The position numbers and the translations under genes were made by a program. Under the pieces are notes generated by a model. That model saw only the letters and a program-made list of their open reading frames with translations, made no database searches and was not told the origin of the DNA. This document shows, piece by piece, positions 8,018-23,100 of a stretch of DNA of 64,000 nucleotides; the first letter of the stretch is position 1; each line of letters starts with the position of its first letter. This DNA is from Orientallactaga sibirica. Its lineage: Eukaryota > Chordata > Mammalia > Rodentia > Dipodidae. The DNA is taken from assembly GCA_036365145.1 (NCBI GenBank), contig JAEOAD010001561.1, positions 151,250 through 215,249 of the forward strand, given 5' to 3'.

Positions 8018-11000
8018 CTTTACAAATGAGGCGAATCTGCTAACTTGGCTATCTTTTTAGATTACATTAACAAGGAAAGTTTGAACTTGCTGCACTCAAC
8101 CATCTTCGTGAGAAATTAAACTGATTCTTAGAAGTGAATTCACTTATTTCACACAGTACAGTGTTCAGTACTGAAGATGTTTCTTTTCTAAAGAAACTAC
8201 TTTAGAAATGAGGCGAATCCACTAACTTGTACATCTTGTTAGATTACACAAACTAGGAAAGTTTGAACTTGCTGCACTCAACCTTCTTTGTAGGAAAGCA
8301 AGTGATTCCTAGAACCGAATGAGCTTATTTCACATAGTACAGTGTTCGGTAATGAAGATATTTGTTTTGTAAACAAACTACTTTAGAAATGAGGCCAATC
8401 TAATCAGTTGTGCATCTTTTAGATTACATTAACAAGGAAAGTTTGAACTTGCTGTACTCAACCTTCTTTGTAAGAAAGCAACTGATTACTAGAACCGATA
8501 TAGCTTATTTCACACAGTACAAGGTTTGGCAATGAAGATGTTTGTTTTCTCAACAAAGTACCTTACAAATGAGGTGAATCTGCTAACTTGGCCATCTTTT
8601 TAGATTACATTAACAAGGAAAGTTTGAACTTCCTGCACTCAACCATCTTCGTAGAAATTAAACTGATTCCTAGAAGCGAATTCACTTATTTCACACAGTA
8701 CAGTGTTCAGTACTGAAGATGTTTCTTTTCTAAAGAAACTACTTTAGAAATGAGGCGAATCCACTAACTTGTACATCTTGTTAGATTACACAAACTAGGA
8801 AAGTTTGAACTTGCTGCACTCAACCTTCTTTGTAGGAAAGCAAGTGATTCCTAGAACCGAATGAGCTTATTTCACACAGTACATTGTTCGGTAATGAAGA
8901 TGTTTGTTTTGTAAACAAACTACTTTAGAAATGAGGCCAATCTAATAAGTTGTGCATCTTTTCAGATTACATTAACAAGGAAAGTTTGAACTTGCTGCAC
9001 TCAACCTTCTTTGAAGGAAAGCAACTGATTACTAGAACCGAATGAGCTTATTTCACACAGTACAATGTTTGGCAATGAAGATGTTTGTTTTCTCAACAAA
9101 GTACTTTACAAATGAGGAGAATCTGCTAACTTTGCCATCTTTTTAGATTACATTAACAAGGAAACTTTGAACTTGCTGCACTCAACCATCTTCGTAGAAA
9201 TTAAACTTATTCCTAGAACCGAATTAACTTATTTCACACAGTACAGTGTTCAGTACTGAAGATGTTTGTTTTCTAAAGAAACCACTTTAGAAACGACACG
9301 AAACCACTAACTTGTACATCTTGTTAGATTACACAAAGGAGGAAAGTTTGAACTTGCTGCAGTCATCCTTCTTCGTAGGAAAGCAAGTGATTCCTAGAAC
9401 CGAACTAGCTCATTTCACATAGTACAGTGTTCGGTAATGAAGATGTTTGTTTTATCAACAAACTACTTTACCAATGAGGCAAATCTACTAACTTGGACAT
9501 CTTTTTAGATCACATTAACAAGGACAGTTTGAACTTGCTGCACTCAACCATCTTCGTAGATATTAAACTGATTCCTAGAAACGAATTACCTTATTTCACA
9601 CAGTACAGTGTTCGGTACTGAAGATGTTTCTTTTCTGAAGAAACTACTTTAGAAATGAGGCGAATCCACTAACTTGTACATCTTCTTATATTACACAAAC
9701 TGGGAAAGTTTGAACTTGCTGCAATCAACCTTCTTCGTAGAAATTAAACTGATTCCGAGATACAAATTAACTTATTTCACACAGTACAGTGTTCGGTACT
9801 GAAGGTGTTTCCTTTCTAAAGAAACTACTTTAGAAATGAGGCCAATCTACTACGTTGTGCATCTTTTTAGATTACATTAACAAGGAAAGTTTGAACTGGC
9901 TGCACTCCACCTTCTTTGTAGGAAACCAACTGAATTCTAGAACTAAATTACCTTTTTTCACACAGTACAATGTTCGGCAATGAAGATGTTTGTTTTCTTA
10001 ACAAACTACTTTACCAATGAGGCAAATCTACTAACTTGGATATCTTTTTAGAGCACATTAACAAGGAAAGTTTGAACTTGCTAAACTCAACCATCTTCGT
10101 AGAAAGTACACTGATTCCTAGAACCGAATTAGTTCATTTCACACAGTACAAAGTTTGGCAATTTAGGTTTGTTTTCTAAAGAAACTAATTTAGAAATAAG
10201 GCGAATCTACAAACTTGGACATCTTTTAGATTACATTAATAAGGAAAGTTTGAACTTGCTAAATTCTACCATCTTCGTAGAAAGGAAACTATTCCTAGCA
10301 AAGAATTAACTTATTTCACACAGTACAGTGTTGGTACTGAAGATGTTTGTTTTCTAAAGAAACTAATTTAGAAATGACGCGAATCCAGTAACTTGTACAT
10401 CTTGTTAGATTACACAAACTAGGAAAGTTTGAACTTGCTGCACTCAACCATCTTCGTAGAAATTAAACTGATTCCTAGAAGCTTAATTAACTCATTTCAC
10501 ACAGTACAGTGTTGGTACTGAAGATGTTTCTTTTCTAAACAAACTACTTTAGAAATGAGGCGAATATACTAAGTCGTGCATCTTTTTAGATTACATTAAC
10601 AAGCAAAGTTTGAACTTGCTGCCTCAACCTTCTTTGTAGGAAAGCAAACTGATTAATAGAACCGAATGAGTTTATTTCACACAGTACAATGTTCGCAATG
10701 AAGATGTTTGTTTTCTCAACAAAGTATTTTAAAAATGAGGGTGAATCTGCTGACTTGGCCATCTTTTTAGATTACATTAACAAGGAAAGTTTGAACTTGC
10801 TGCACTCAACCATCTTCGTAGAAAGGAAACTGATTCCTAGAACCGAATTAACTTATTTCACACAGTACAGTGTTCAGTACTGAAGATGTTTGTTTTCTAA
10901 AGAAGCCACTTTAGAAGTGAGTGAAATCGACTAACTTGTACATCTGGTTAGATTACACAAAATAGGAAAGTTTGAACTTGCTGCACTCAACCTTCTTTGT

Positions 11001-11440
11001 AGGAAAGCAAGTGATTCCCAGAACCGAACTAGCTCATTTCACACAGTACAGTGTTCGGTACTGAAGATGTTTCTTTTCTAAAGAAACTACTTTGGAAATG
11101 AGGCCAATCTACTAACGTTGTGCATCTTTTTAGATTACATTAACAAGGAAAGTTTGAACTGGCTGCACTCAACCTTGTTTGTAGGAAAGCAACTGAATTC
11201 TAGAACTAAATTAGCTTTCTTCACACAGTACAATGTGGCAATGAAGATGTTTGTTTTCTCAACAAACTACTTTACCAATGAGGCAAATCTACTAACTTGG
11301 ACATCTTTTTAGATTACAGTAAGAAGGAAAGTTTGAAATTGCTAAACTCAACCATCTACGTAGAATGTAAACTGATTCCTAGAACCGAATTAGCTCATTT
11401 CACACAGTACAACGTTTGGCAATTTAGGTTTGTTTTCTAA
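8018..11440 (+). repeat. Satellite segmental duplication, left copy (offset about 16.27 kb)
   Basis: Matches 24,284-27,710 in register. Shared rare variants include GACACGAAACC (9295 and 25,560), CTTATATTACACAAACTGGG (9685 and 25,950) and CTACAAACTTGGAC (10,208 and 26,474), all at an offset of about 16,265. That equals about 90 monomers. Confidence 0.8.
9450..10540 (+). repeat. Satellite duplication, left copy (offset about 4.34 kb)
   Basis: Matches 13,787-14,880. Shared variants include TTTTATCAACAAAC followed by ACCAATGAGGCAAATC, CTTATATTACACAAACTGGG (9685 and 14,022) and GCAATTTAGGTTTG. The offset is about 4338 bp, or 24 monomers. The left edge could lie slightly upstream. Confidence 0.7.
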
Positions 11441-13786
11441 AGAAAGTACTTTAGAAATGAGGCGAATCCACTACCTTGTACATCTTGTTAGATTACACAA
11501 ACTAGGAAAGTTTGAACTTGCTGCACTCAACCTTCTTTGTAGGAAAGCAAATGATTCCTAGAATTGAATTAGCTCATTTCACACAGTACAGTGTTCGGTA
11601 ATGAAGATGTTTGTTTTCTAAACAAACTACTTTAGAAATGAGGCCAATCTACTAAGTTGTGCATCTTTTCAGATTACATTAACAAGGAAGGTTGGAACTT
11701 GCTACACTCAACCTTCTTATAGGAAAGCAAGTGATTCCTAGAACCGAATGAGCTTATTTCACACAGTACAATGTTCGGCAATGAAGATGTTTGTTTTCTC
11801 AACAAACTACTTCACAAATGAGGCGAATCCACTAACTTGGCCATCTTTTAGATTACATTAACAAGGAAAGTTTGAACTTGCTGCACTCAACCTTCTTTGT
11901 AGGAAAGCAACTGATTCCTAGAACCGAATGAGCTTATTTCACACAGTACAATGTTCGGCAATGAAGATGTTTGTTTTCTCAACAAAGTACATTACAAATG
12001 AGGCGAATCTTCTAACTTGGCCATCTTTTAGGTTACATTAATAAGGAAAGTTTGAACTTGCTGCACTCAACCTTCTTCGTAGAAATTAAACTGATTCCTA
12101 GAATCGAATTAACTTATTTCACAAAGTACAGTGTTCGGTACTGAAGATGTTTGTTTTCTAAAGAAACTACTTTAGAAATGAGGCCAATCTACTAAGTTGT
12201 GCATCTTTTAGATTACAGTAACAAGGAAAGTTTGAACTGGCTGCATTCAACCTTCTTTGTAGGAAAGCAAACTGATTTCTAGAACTAAATTAGCATTTTT
12301 CACAAAGTACAATGTTCGGCAATGAAGATGTTTGTTTTCTCAACAAACTGCTTTACAAATGAGGGCAAATCTACTAACTTGGACATCTTTTTTAGATTAC
12401 ATTAACAAGGAAAGTTTGAACTTGCTAAACTCAACCATCTTCAGTAGAAAGTAAACTGATTCCTAGAACCGAATTAGCTCATTTCACACAGTACAAAGTT
12501 TGTAATTTGGGTTTGTTTTCTAAAGAAACTACTTTAGAAATGAGGCGAATCTACTAACTTGACATCTTTTTAGATTACATTAACAAGGAAAGTTTGTACT
12601 TGCTAAACTCAACCATCTTCGTAGAAAGGAAACTGATTCCTAGAACCGAATTAAGTTATTTCACACAGTACAGTGTTCGGTACTGAAGATGTTTGTTTTC
12701 TAAAGAAACTAATTTAGAAATGAAATTTAATCCAGTAACTTGTACATCTTGTTAGATTACACAAACTAGGAAAGTTTGAACTTGCTGCACTCAACCATCT
12801 TCGTAGAAATTAAACTGATTCCTAGAACTTAATTAACTCATTTCAAACAGTACAGTGTTCGGTACTGAAGATGTTTCTTTTTCTAAAGAAAGTACTTTAG
12901 AAATGAGGCCAATCTACTAAGTTGTGCAACTTTTCAGATTCCATTAACAAGGAAAGTTTGAACTTGCTGCACTGAACCTTCTTTGTAGGAAAGCAAGTGA
13001 TTCCTAGAACCGAACTAGCTCATTTCACATAGTATAGTGTTCGGTAATGAAGATGTTTGTTTTTGTAAACAAACTACTTTAGAAATGAGGCCAATCTACT
13101 AAGTTGTGCATCTTTTCAGATTATATTAACGAGGAAAGTTTGAACTTGCTGCACTCAACCTTTTTATAGGAAAGCAACTGATTCCTAGAACTGAATGAGC
13201 TAATTTCACACAGTACAATGTTCGAAATGAAGATGTTTGTTTTCTCAACAAACTCCTTTACAAATGAGCCGAATCTACTAACTTTGCCATCTTTTTAGAT
13301 TTCATTAACAAGGAAAGTTTGAACTTGGTGCACTCAACCATCTTCGTAGAAATTAAACTGATTCCTAGAAGCGAATTAACTTATTTCACACAGTACAGTG
13401 TTCGGCAATTGAAGATGTTTTCTTTCTAAAGAAACTACTTTAGAAATGAGGCGAATAAACTAACTTGTACATCTTGTTAGATTACACAAAGTAGGAAAGT
13501 TTGAACTTGCTGCACTCAACCTTCTTCGTAAGAAAGCAAGTGATTCCTAGAACGGAACTAGCTTATTTCACATAGTACAGTGTTCGGTAATGAAGATGAT
13601 TGTTTTCTAAACAAACTACTTTACAAAATGAGGTGAATCTACTAACTTGGCCATCTTTTTTAGATTACATTAACAAGGAAAGTTTGAACTTGCTGCACTC
13701 AAACTTCTTTTGTAGGAAAGCAAGTGATTCCTAGAACCGAACTAGCTCATTTCACATAGTACAGTGTTCGGTAATGAAGATGTTTG

Positions 13787-14880
13787 TTTTATCAACAAAC
13801 TACTTTACCAATGAGGCAAATCTACTAACTTGGACATCTTTTTAGATCACATTAACAAGGACAGTTTGAACTTGCTGCACTCATCCATCTTTGTAGATAT
13901 TAAACTGATTCCTAGAACCGAATTACCTTATTTCACACAGTACAGTGTTCGGTACTGAAGATGTTTGTTTTCTGAAGAAACTACTTTAGAAATGAGGCGA
14001 ATCCACTAACTTGTACATCTTCTTATATTACACAAACTGGGAAAGTTTGAACTTGCTGCACTCAACCTTCTTCAGAGAAATTAAACTGATTCCTAGAATG
14101 AATTAACTTATTTCACACAGTACAGTGTTCGGTACTGAAGATGTTTCTTTTCTAAAGAAACTACTTTAGAAATGAGGCCAATCGACTAAGTTGTGCATCT
14201 TTTTAGATTAAATTAACAAGGAAAGTTTGAACTGGCTGCACTCAACCTTCTTTGTAGGAAAGCAACTGAATTCTAGAACTAAATTAGCATTTTTCACAAA
14301 GTACAATGTTCGTCAATGAAGATGTTTGTTTTTTCTCAACAAACTGCTTTAAAAATGAGGCAAATCTACTAACTTGAACATCTTTTAGACCACATTAACA
14401 AGGAAAGTTTGAACTTGCTAAACTCAACCATCTTCGTAGAAACGTAAACTGATTCCTAGAACCGAATTAGCTTATTTCACACAGTACAAAGTTTGGCAAT
14501 TTAGGTTTGTTTCCTAAAGAAACTACGTTAGAAATGAGGCGAATCTACTAACTTGGACATCTTTTTAGATTACATTAACAAGGAAAGTTTGAACTTGCTA
14601 AACTCAACCATCTTCATAGAAAGGAAACTGATTCCTAGAACCGAATCAACTTATTTCACACAGTACAGTGTTCGGTAATGAAGATGTTTGTTTTCTAAAG
14701 AAACTAATTTAGAAATGACGCGAATCCAGTAACTTGTACATCTTGTTAGATTACACAAACTAGGAAAGTTTGAACTTGCTGCACTCAAACATCTTCGTAG
14801 AAATTAAACTGATTCCTAGAAGCTGAATTAACTCATTTCAAACAGTACAGTGTTCGGTACTGAAGATGTTTCTTTTCTAA
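13787..14880 (+). repeat. Satellite duplication, right copy (offset about 4.34 kb)
   Basis: Partner of 9450-10,540, with the same order of variant monomers. A third related segment lies at about 12.4-12.9 kb and matches 14.4-14.95 kb at about 2.0 kb (11 monomers). Confidence 0.7.
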
Positions 14881-16329
14881 AGAAAGTAGTCTAGAAATGA
14901 GGCCAATCTACTAAGTTGTGCAACTTTTCAGATTCCATTAACAAGGAAAGTTTGAACTTGCTGCACTGAACCTTCTTTGTAGGAAAGCAAGTGATTTCTA
15001 GAACCGAAATAGCTCATTTCACATAGTATAGTGTTCGGTAATGAAGATGTTTGTTTTGTAAACAAACTACTTTAGAAATGAGGCCAATCTACTAAGTTCT
15101 GCATCTTTTCAGATTATATTAACAAGGAAAGTTTGAACTTGCTGCACTCAACCTTCTTTATAGGAAAGCAACTGATTCCTAGAACTGAATGAGCTAATTT
15201 CACACAGTACAATGTTTGGCAATGAAGATGTTTGTTTTCTCAACAAACTCCTTTACAAATGAGGCGAATCTACTAACTTGGCCATCTTTTTAGATATCAT
15301 TAACAAGGAAAGTTTGAACTTGCTGCACTCAACCATCTTTGTAGAAATTAAACTGATTGCTAGAAGTGAATTAACTTATTTCACACAGTACAGTGTTCAT
15401 TACTGAAGATGTTTCTTTTCTAAAGAAACTACTTTAGAATTGAGGCCAATCTACTAAGTTGTGCATCTTTTTAGATTACATTAACTAGGAAAGTTTGAAC
15501 TTGCTGCACTCCACCTTCTTTGTAGGAAAGCAAGTGATTCCTAGAACCGAATGAGTTTATTTCACACAGTACAATGTTCGGCAATGAAGATGTTTGTTTT
15601 CTCAACAAAGTACTTTTCAAATCAGGTGAATCTTCTATCTTGGCCATCTTTTTTAGATTACATTAACAAGGAAAGTTTGAACTTGCTGTGCTCAACCTTC
15701 TTGGCACAAATTAAACTGATTCCTAGAAGCGAATTAACTTATTTCACACAGTACAGTGTTCGGTACTGAAGATTTTTTTTTTCAAAATAAACTACTTTAG
15801 AAATGAGGCCAATCTACTAAGTTGTGCATCTTTTAAGATTACATAACAAGGAAAGTTTGAACTTGCTGCACTCAACCTTCTTTGTAGGAAAGCAAGTGAT
15901 TCCTAGAACCGAATGAGCTTACTTCACACAGTACAATGTTGGGCTATAAAGATGTTAATTTTCTCAACAAACTATTTTACAAATGAGGTGACTCACTAAG
16001 TTAGCCATCTTTTTAGATTACATTAACAAGGAAAGTTTGAACTTGCTGCACTCAACCATCTTCATAGAAAGGAAACTGATTCCTAGAACCGAATTAACTT
16101 ATTTCACACAGTACAGTGTTCAGTACTGAAGATGTTTGTTTTCTAAAGAAACCACTTTAGAAACGAAGCGAATCCACTAACTTGTAAATCTTGTTAGATT
16201 ACACAAACGATGAAAGTTTGAACTTGCTGCACTCATCCTTCTTGTAGGAAAGCAAGTGATTCCTGGAACTGAACTATCTCATTTCACATAGTAGACTGTT
16301 CGGTAATGAAGATGATTGTTTTGTTAACA

Positions 16330-19300
16330 AACTACTTTAGAAATGAGGCCAATCTACTAAGTTGTGCAACTTTTCAGATTACTTTAACAAGGAAAGTTTG
16401 AACTTGCTGCACTCAACCTTCTTTGTAGGAAAGCAACTGATTCCTAGAACCGAATGAGCTAATTTCACACAGTACAATGTTTGGCAATGAAGATGTTTGT
16501 TTTCTCAACAAACTACGTTACAATTGAGGTGAATCTACTAACTTGGCCATCTTTTTAGATTACATTAACAAGGAAAGTTTGAACTGACTGCACTCAACCT
16601 TCTTTGTAGGAAAGCAATTGATTCCTAGAACCGAATGAGCTTATTTCACACAGGACAATGTTCAGCAATAAGATGTTTGTTTTCGCAAAAAGGTACTTTA
16701 CAAATGAGGCGAATCTTCCAACTTGGCCATCTTTTTAGATTACATTAACAAGGAAAGTTTGAACTTGCTGCACTCAACCTTCTTCGTAGAGATTAATCTG
16801 ATTCCTAGAAGTGAATTAATTTATTTAACACAGTACAGTGTTCGGTACTGATGATGTTTCCTTTCTAAAGAAACTACTTTAGAAATGCGGCCAATCTGCT
16901 ACGGTGTGCATCTTTGTAGATTACATTAACAAGGAAAGTTTGAACTTGCTGCAATCAACCATCTTCATAGAAATTAAACTGATTCCTAGAACCGAATTAA
17001 CTTATTTCACACAGTACGGTGTTCGGTACTGAAGATGTTTGTTTTCTAAAGAAACTAATTTATAAACGACGTGAATCCACTAACTTGTAAATCTTATTAG
17101 ATTACACAAACGAGGAAAGTTTGAACTAGCTGCACTCAACCTTCTTCGTGGAAAGCAAGTGATTCCTAGAACGGAACTAGCTCATTTCACATAGTATAGT
17201 GTTCGGTAATGAAGATCTTTGTTTTGTAAACAAACTACTTTAGAAATGAGTCCAATCTACTAAGTTGTGCATCTTTTCAGATTACATTAACAAGCAAAGT
17301 TTGAACTTGCTGCACTCAACCTTCTTTGAAGGAAAGCAACTGATTCTTAGAACCGAAATAGCTTATTTCACACAATACAATGTTTGGCAATGAAGATGTT
17401 TGTTTTCTCAACAAACTACTTTACAAATGAGGCGAATCTACTAACTTGGCCATCTTTTTAGATTACATTAACGAGGAAAGTTTGAACTTCCTTCACTCAA
17501 CCATCTTCGTAGAAATTAAACTGATTCCTAGACGCGAATTCACTTATTTCACATAGTATAGTGTTCGGTACTGAAGATGTTTCTTTTCTAAAGAAACTAC
17601 TTTAGAAATGAGGCGAATCCACTAACTTGTACATCTTTTTAGATTACACAAACTAGGAAAGTTTGAACTTGCTGCACTCAACCTTCTTCGTAGGAAATCA
17701 AGTGATTCCTAGAACGGAACTAGCTTATTTCACATGGTACAGTGTTCAGTAAGGAAGATGTTTGTTTTCTAAACAAACTACTTTAGAAATGAGGCAATTC
17801 CACTACCTTGTACATCTTGATAGATTACACAAACTAGGAAAGTTTGAACTTGCTGCATTCAACCTTCTTTGTAGGAAAGCAACTGATTCTAGAACCGAAT
17901 GAGCTTATTTCACACAGTACAATGTTCAGCAATGAAGATGTTTGTTTTCTCAACAAAGTACTTTACAAATGAGTCGAATCTTCTAACTTGGCCATCTTTT
18001 TAGATTACATTAACAAGGAAAGTTTGAACTTGCTGCACTCAACCTTCTTCGTATAAATTAAACTGATTCCTAGAAGTTTAATTAACTTATTTAACACAGT
18101 ACAGTGTTCGGTACTGATGATGTTTGTTTTCTAAAGAAACTACTTTAGAAATGAGGCCAATCTACTAAGTTGTGCATCTTTGTAGATTACATTAACAAGG
18201 AAAGTTTGAACTGACTGCACTCAACCTTCTTTTAGGAAAGCAACTGAATTGTAGAACTAAATTAGCTTTTTTCACACAGTACAATGTTCAGCAATGAAGA
18301 TGTTTGTTTTCTCAACAAACTACTTTACCAATGAGGCAAATCTACTAACTTGGACATCTTTTAGAGCACATTAACAAGGAAAGTTTGAACTTGCTAAACT
18401 GAACCATCTTCGTAGAAATTAAACTGATTCCTAGAACCAAATTAGCTCATTTCAGACAGTACAAAGTTTGGCAATTTAGGTTTGTTTTCTAAAGAAACTA
18501 CTTTAGAAATGAGGCGAATCTACTAACTTGGACATCTTTTTAGATTACATTAACAAGGAAAGTTTGAACTTGCTAAACTCAACCATCTTTGTAGAAAGGA
18601 AACTGATTCCTAGAACCGAATTAACTTATTTCACACAGTCCAGTGTTCGGTATTGAACATGTCTCTTTTCTAAAGAAACTACTTTAGAAATGAGGCGAAT
18701 CCACTAACTTCTACATCTTGTTAGATTACACAAACTAGGAAAGTTTGAACTTGCTGCACTCAACCTTCTTGTAGGAAAGCAAGTGATTCCTAGAAGCTTA
18801 ATAAACTCATTTCACACAGTACAGTGTTCGGTACTGAAGATGTTTGTTTTCTAAACAAACTACTTTAGAAATGAGGCCAATCTACTAAGTTGTGCATCTT
18901 TTAGATTACATTAACAAGGTAAGTTTGAACTGGCTGCCCTCAACCTTCCTTGTAGGAAAGCAACTGATTCTTAGAACCGAATGAGCTTATTTCACTCAGT
19001 ACAATGTTCGGCAATGAAGATGTTTGTTTCCTCAACAAAGTACTTTACAAATGAGGCGAATCTTCTAACTTGGCCATCTTTTTAGATTACATTCACAAGG
19101 AAAGTTTGAACTTCCTGCACTCAACATTCTTCGTAGAAATTAAACTGATTCCTAGAAGCTTAATTAACTTATTTCACACAGTACATTGTTCGGTACTGAA
19201 GATGATTCTTTTCTAAAGAAACAACTTTAGAAATGAGGCCAATCTACTAAGTTTTGCATCTATTTAGATTACATTAACAAGGAAAGTTTGAACTCTCTAC

Positions 19301-20160
19301 ACTCAACCATCTTTGTAGGAAAGCAAGTGATTCCTAGAACCGAATGAGCTTATTTCACACAGTACAATGTTCGGCTATAAAGATGTTAATTTTCTCAACA
19401 AACTACTTTACAAATGAGGTGACTCTAGTAACTTGGCCATCTTTTTAGATTACATTAACAAGGAAAGTTTGAACTTGGTGCACTCAACCATCTTCGTAGA
19501 AAGGAAACTGATTCCTACAACCGAATTAACTTATTTCACACAGTACAGTGTTCAGTACTGAAGATGTTTGCTTTATAAGGAAACCACTTTAGAAACGACG
19601 CGAATCGACTAACTTGTAAATATTATTAGATTACACAAACGAGGAAAGTTTGAACTAGCTGCACTCAACCTTCTTCGTAGGAAAGCAAGTGATTCCTAGA
19701 ACCGAACTAGCTCATTTCACATAGTATAGTGTACGGTAATGAAGATGTTTGTTTTGTAAACAAACTACTTTAGAAATGAGTCCAATCTACTAAGTTGTGC
19801 AAATTTTCAGATTACATTAACAAGCAAAGTTTGAACTTGCTGCACTCAACCTTCTTTGTAGGAAAGCAACTGATTCCTAGAACCGAAATAGCTTATTTCA
19901 CACAGTACAATGTTTGGCAATGAAGATGTTTGTTTTCTCAACAAACTACTTTACAAATGAGGCGAATCTACTAACTTGGCCCTCTTTTTAGATTACATTA
20001 ACAAGGAAAGTTTGAACTTGCTGCACTCAACCTTCTTTGTAGGAAAGCAACTTATTCCTAGAACCGAATGAGCTTATTTCACACAGTAAAATGATCGGCA
20101 GTAAAGATGTTAATATTCTGAACAAACTACCTTACCAATGAGGTGAATCTGCTAACTTGG
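16330..20160 (+). repeat. Satellite segmental duplication, left copy (offset about 11.56 kb)
   Basis: Matches 28,070-31,720. Diagnostic shared variants are TAGACGCGAATTCAC (about 17,530 and 29,093), CAATTCCACTACC with CTTGATAG (about 17,795-17,823 and 29,357-29,384), AACTCTCTACACTC (19,291 and 30,853) and GCAGTAAAGATGTTAAT (20,099 and 31,660). The offset is 11,561-11,563, about 64 monomers. Left of about 16.6 kb the offset grows by one monomer, so one monomer was lost or gained. Confidence 0.82.
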
Positions 20161-23100
20161 CCATCTTTTTATATTACATTGACGAGGAAAGTTTGAACTT
20201 GCTGCACTCAACCATCTTCGTGAGAAAGGAGACTGATTCCTATAACCGATTTAACTTATTTCACACAGTACAGTGCTCAGTACTGAAGATGTTTGTTTTC
20301 TAAAGAAACCACTTTAGAAACGACCGAAACCACTAACTTGTACATCTTGTTAGATTACACAAACGAGGAAAGTTTGAACTTGCTGCACTCAACCTTCTTC
20401 GTAGGAAAGCAAGTGATTCCCAGAACCGAACTACCTCATTTCACATAGTACAGTGTTCGTAATGAAGATGTTTGTTTTCTAAACAAACTACTTTAGACAT
20501 GAGGCCAATCTACTAAGTTGTGCATCTTTTCAGATTACATTAACAAGGAAAGTTTGAACTTGCTGCACTCAACCTTCTTTATGGGAAAGCAACTGATTCC
20601 TAGAACCGAATGAGCCTATTTCACACAGTACAATGTTTGGCAATGAAATTGTTTGTTTTCTCAACAAACTACTTTACAAATGAGGCGAATCTACTAACTT
20701 GGCCATCTTTTTAGATTACATTAACAAGGAAAGTTTGAACTTGCTGCACTCACCCTTCTTTGTAGGAAAGCAACTGATTCCTAGAACAGAATGAGCTTTT
20801 TTCACACAGTACAATGTTCGGCAATGAAGATGTTTGTTTTCTCAAAAAGTACTTTTACAAATGAGGCGAATCTTCTAACTTGGCCATGTTTTTAGATTAC
20901 ATTAACAAGGAAAGTTTGAACTTGCTGCACTCAACCTTCTTCGTAGAAATTAAACTGATTCCTAGAAGCAAATTAACTTATTTCACACATTACAGTGTTC
21001 GGTACAGAAGATGTTTCTTTTTGTAAAGAAACTACTTTAGAAATGAGGCCAATCTACTAAGTTGTGCACCTTTTCAGATTACATTAACAAGGAAAGTTTG
21101 AACTTGCTGCACTCAACCTTCTTTGTAGGAAAGCAGGTGATTCCTAGAACCGAATGAGCTTATTTCACTCAGTACAATGTTCGGCAATAAAGATTTTAAT
21201 TTTCTCAACAAACTACTTTACAAATGAGGCACATCTCCTAACTTGGCCATCTTTTTAGATTACATTAACAAGGAAAGTTTGAACTTGCTGCACTCAACCA
21301 TCTTCTTAGAAATTAAACTCATTCTTAGAATCGAATTCACTTATTTCACACAGTACAGAGTTCGGTACTGAAGATGTTTTTTTCTAAAGAAACTACTTTA
21401 GAAAAGAGGCCAATCTACTAAGTTGTGCATCTTTTAGATTACATTAACAAGGAAACTTTGAACTTGCTGCATTCAACCTTCTTCGTAGAAATTAAACTGA
21501 TTCCCAGAAGCAAATTAACTTATTTCACACAGTACAGTGTTCGGTACTGAAGATGTTCCTTTTCTAAAGAAAATACCTTAGAAATGAGGTCAATCGACTA
21601 AGTTGTGCATCTTCTTCGATTACATTTACAAGCAAAGTTTGAACTTGTAGCACTCAACCGTCTTTGTAGGAAAGCAACTGAATTCTAGAACCGAATGAGC
21701 TTTTTCACACAGTACAATGTTCGGCAATGAAGATGATTGTTTTCTCAACAAACTAATTTATCCGTGAGGCAAATCTACTAACTTGGACATATTTTAGATT
21801 ACATTAACAAGGAAAGTTTGAACTTGCTAAACTCAACCATCTTTGTAGAAATTAAACTGATCCCTAGAAGCTTAATTAACTTATTTTCCACAGTACAGTG
21901 TTTGGTACTGAAGATGTTTCTTTTCTGAAGGAACTCGTTAGAAATGAGGCGAATCCACTAACTTGCACATCTTGTTAGATTACACAAACTAGGAAATTTT
22001 GAACTTGCTGCACTCAAGCTTCTTCAGTAGGAAAGCAAGTGATTCCTAGAACGGAACTAGCTTATTTCACATAGTACAGTGTTCGTAATGAAGATGTTTG
22101 TTTTCTAAACTAACTACTTTAGAAATGAGACCAACCTACTAAGTTGTGCATCTTTTCAGATTACATTAAGAAGGAAAGTTTGAAATTGCTGCACTCAACC
22201 TTCTTTGTAGGAAAGCAACTGATTCCTAGAAGCGAATGAGCTTATTTCACACAGTACAATGTTCGGCAATAAAGATGTTTGTTTTCTCAATAAAGTACTT
22301 TACAAATGAGGCGAATCTTCTAACTTGGCCATCTTTTTAGATTACATTAACAAGGAATGTTTGAACTTGCTGCACTCAACCTTCTTCGTAGAAATTAAAA
22401 TGATTCCTAGAAGCGAATTAACTTATTTCACACTGTACAGTGTTCGGTACTGAAGATGTTTCTTTTCTAAAGAAACTACTTTAGAAATGAGGCCAATCTA
22501 CTAAGTTGTGCATCTTTTTAGATTACATTAACAAGGAAAGTTTGAACTTGCTGCACTCAACCTTCTTTGTAGGAAAGCAAGTGATTCCTAGAACGGAACT
22601 AACTCATTTCACACAGTACAGTGTTCGTTAATGAAGATGTTTGTTTTCTCAACAAACTATTTTACAAATGAGGTGACTCTGCTAACGTGGCCATCTTTTT
22701 AGATTACATTAACAAAGAAAGTTTGAACTTGCTGCACTCAACCATATTCGTAGAAAGGAAACTGATTCCTAGAAAAATATTAACTTATTTCACACAGTAC
22801 AGTGTTCAGTACTGAAGATATTTGTTTTCTAAAGAAACCACTTTAGAAACTACGCGAATCCACTAACTGGTACATCTTGTTAGATTACACAAAAAGGAAA
22901 GTTTGTACTTGCTGCACTCAACCTTCTTCGTACGAAAGCAAGTGATTCCTAGAACCGAACTAGCTCATTTCACATAGTATAGTGTTCGGTAATGAAGATG
23001 TTTGTTTTGTAAACAAACTACTTTAGAAATGAGGCCAATCTTCTAAGTTGTGCAACTTTTCAGATTACATTAGCAAGGAAAGTTTGAACTTGCTGCAATC

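Noticed and set aside
1121..8018. Minus-strand open frames across both ERV copies
   Set aside because: They are shadows of LTR and gag/env sequence on the other strand. The plus-strand order of LTR, primer site, gag, env, polypurine tract and LTR explains the region.
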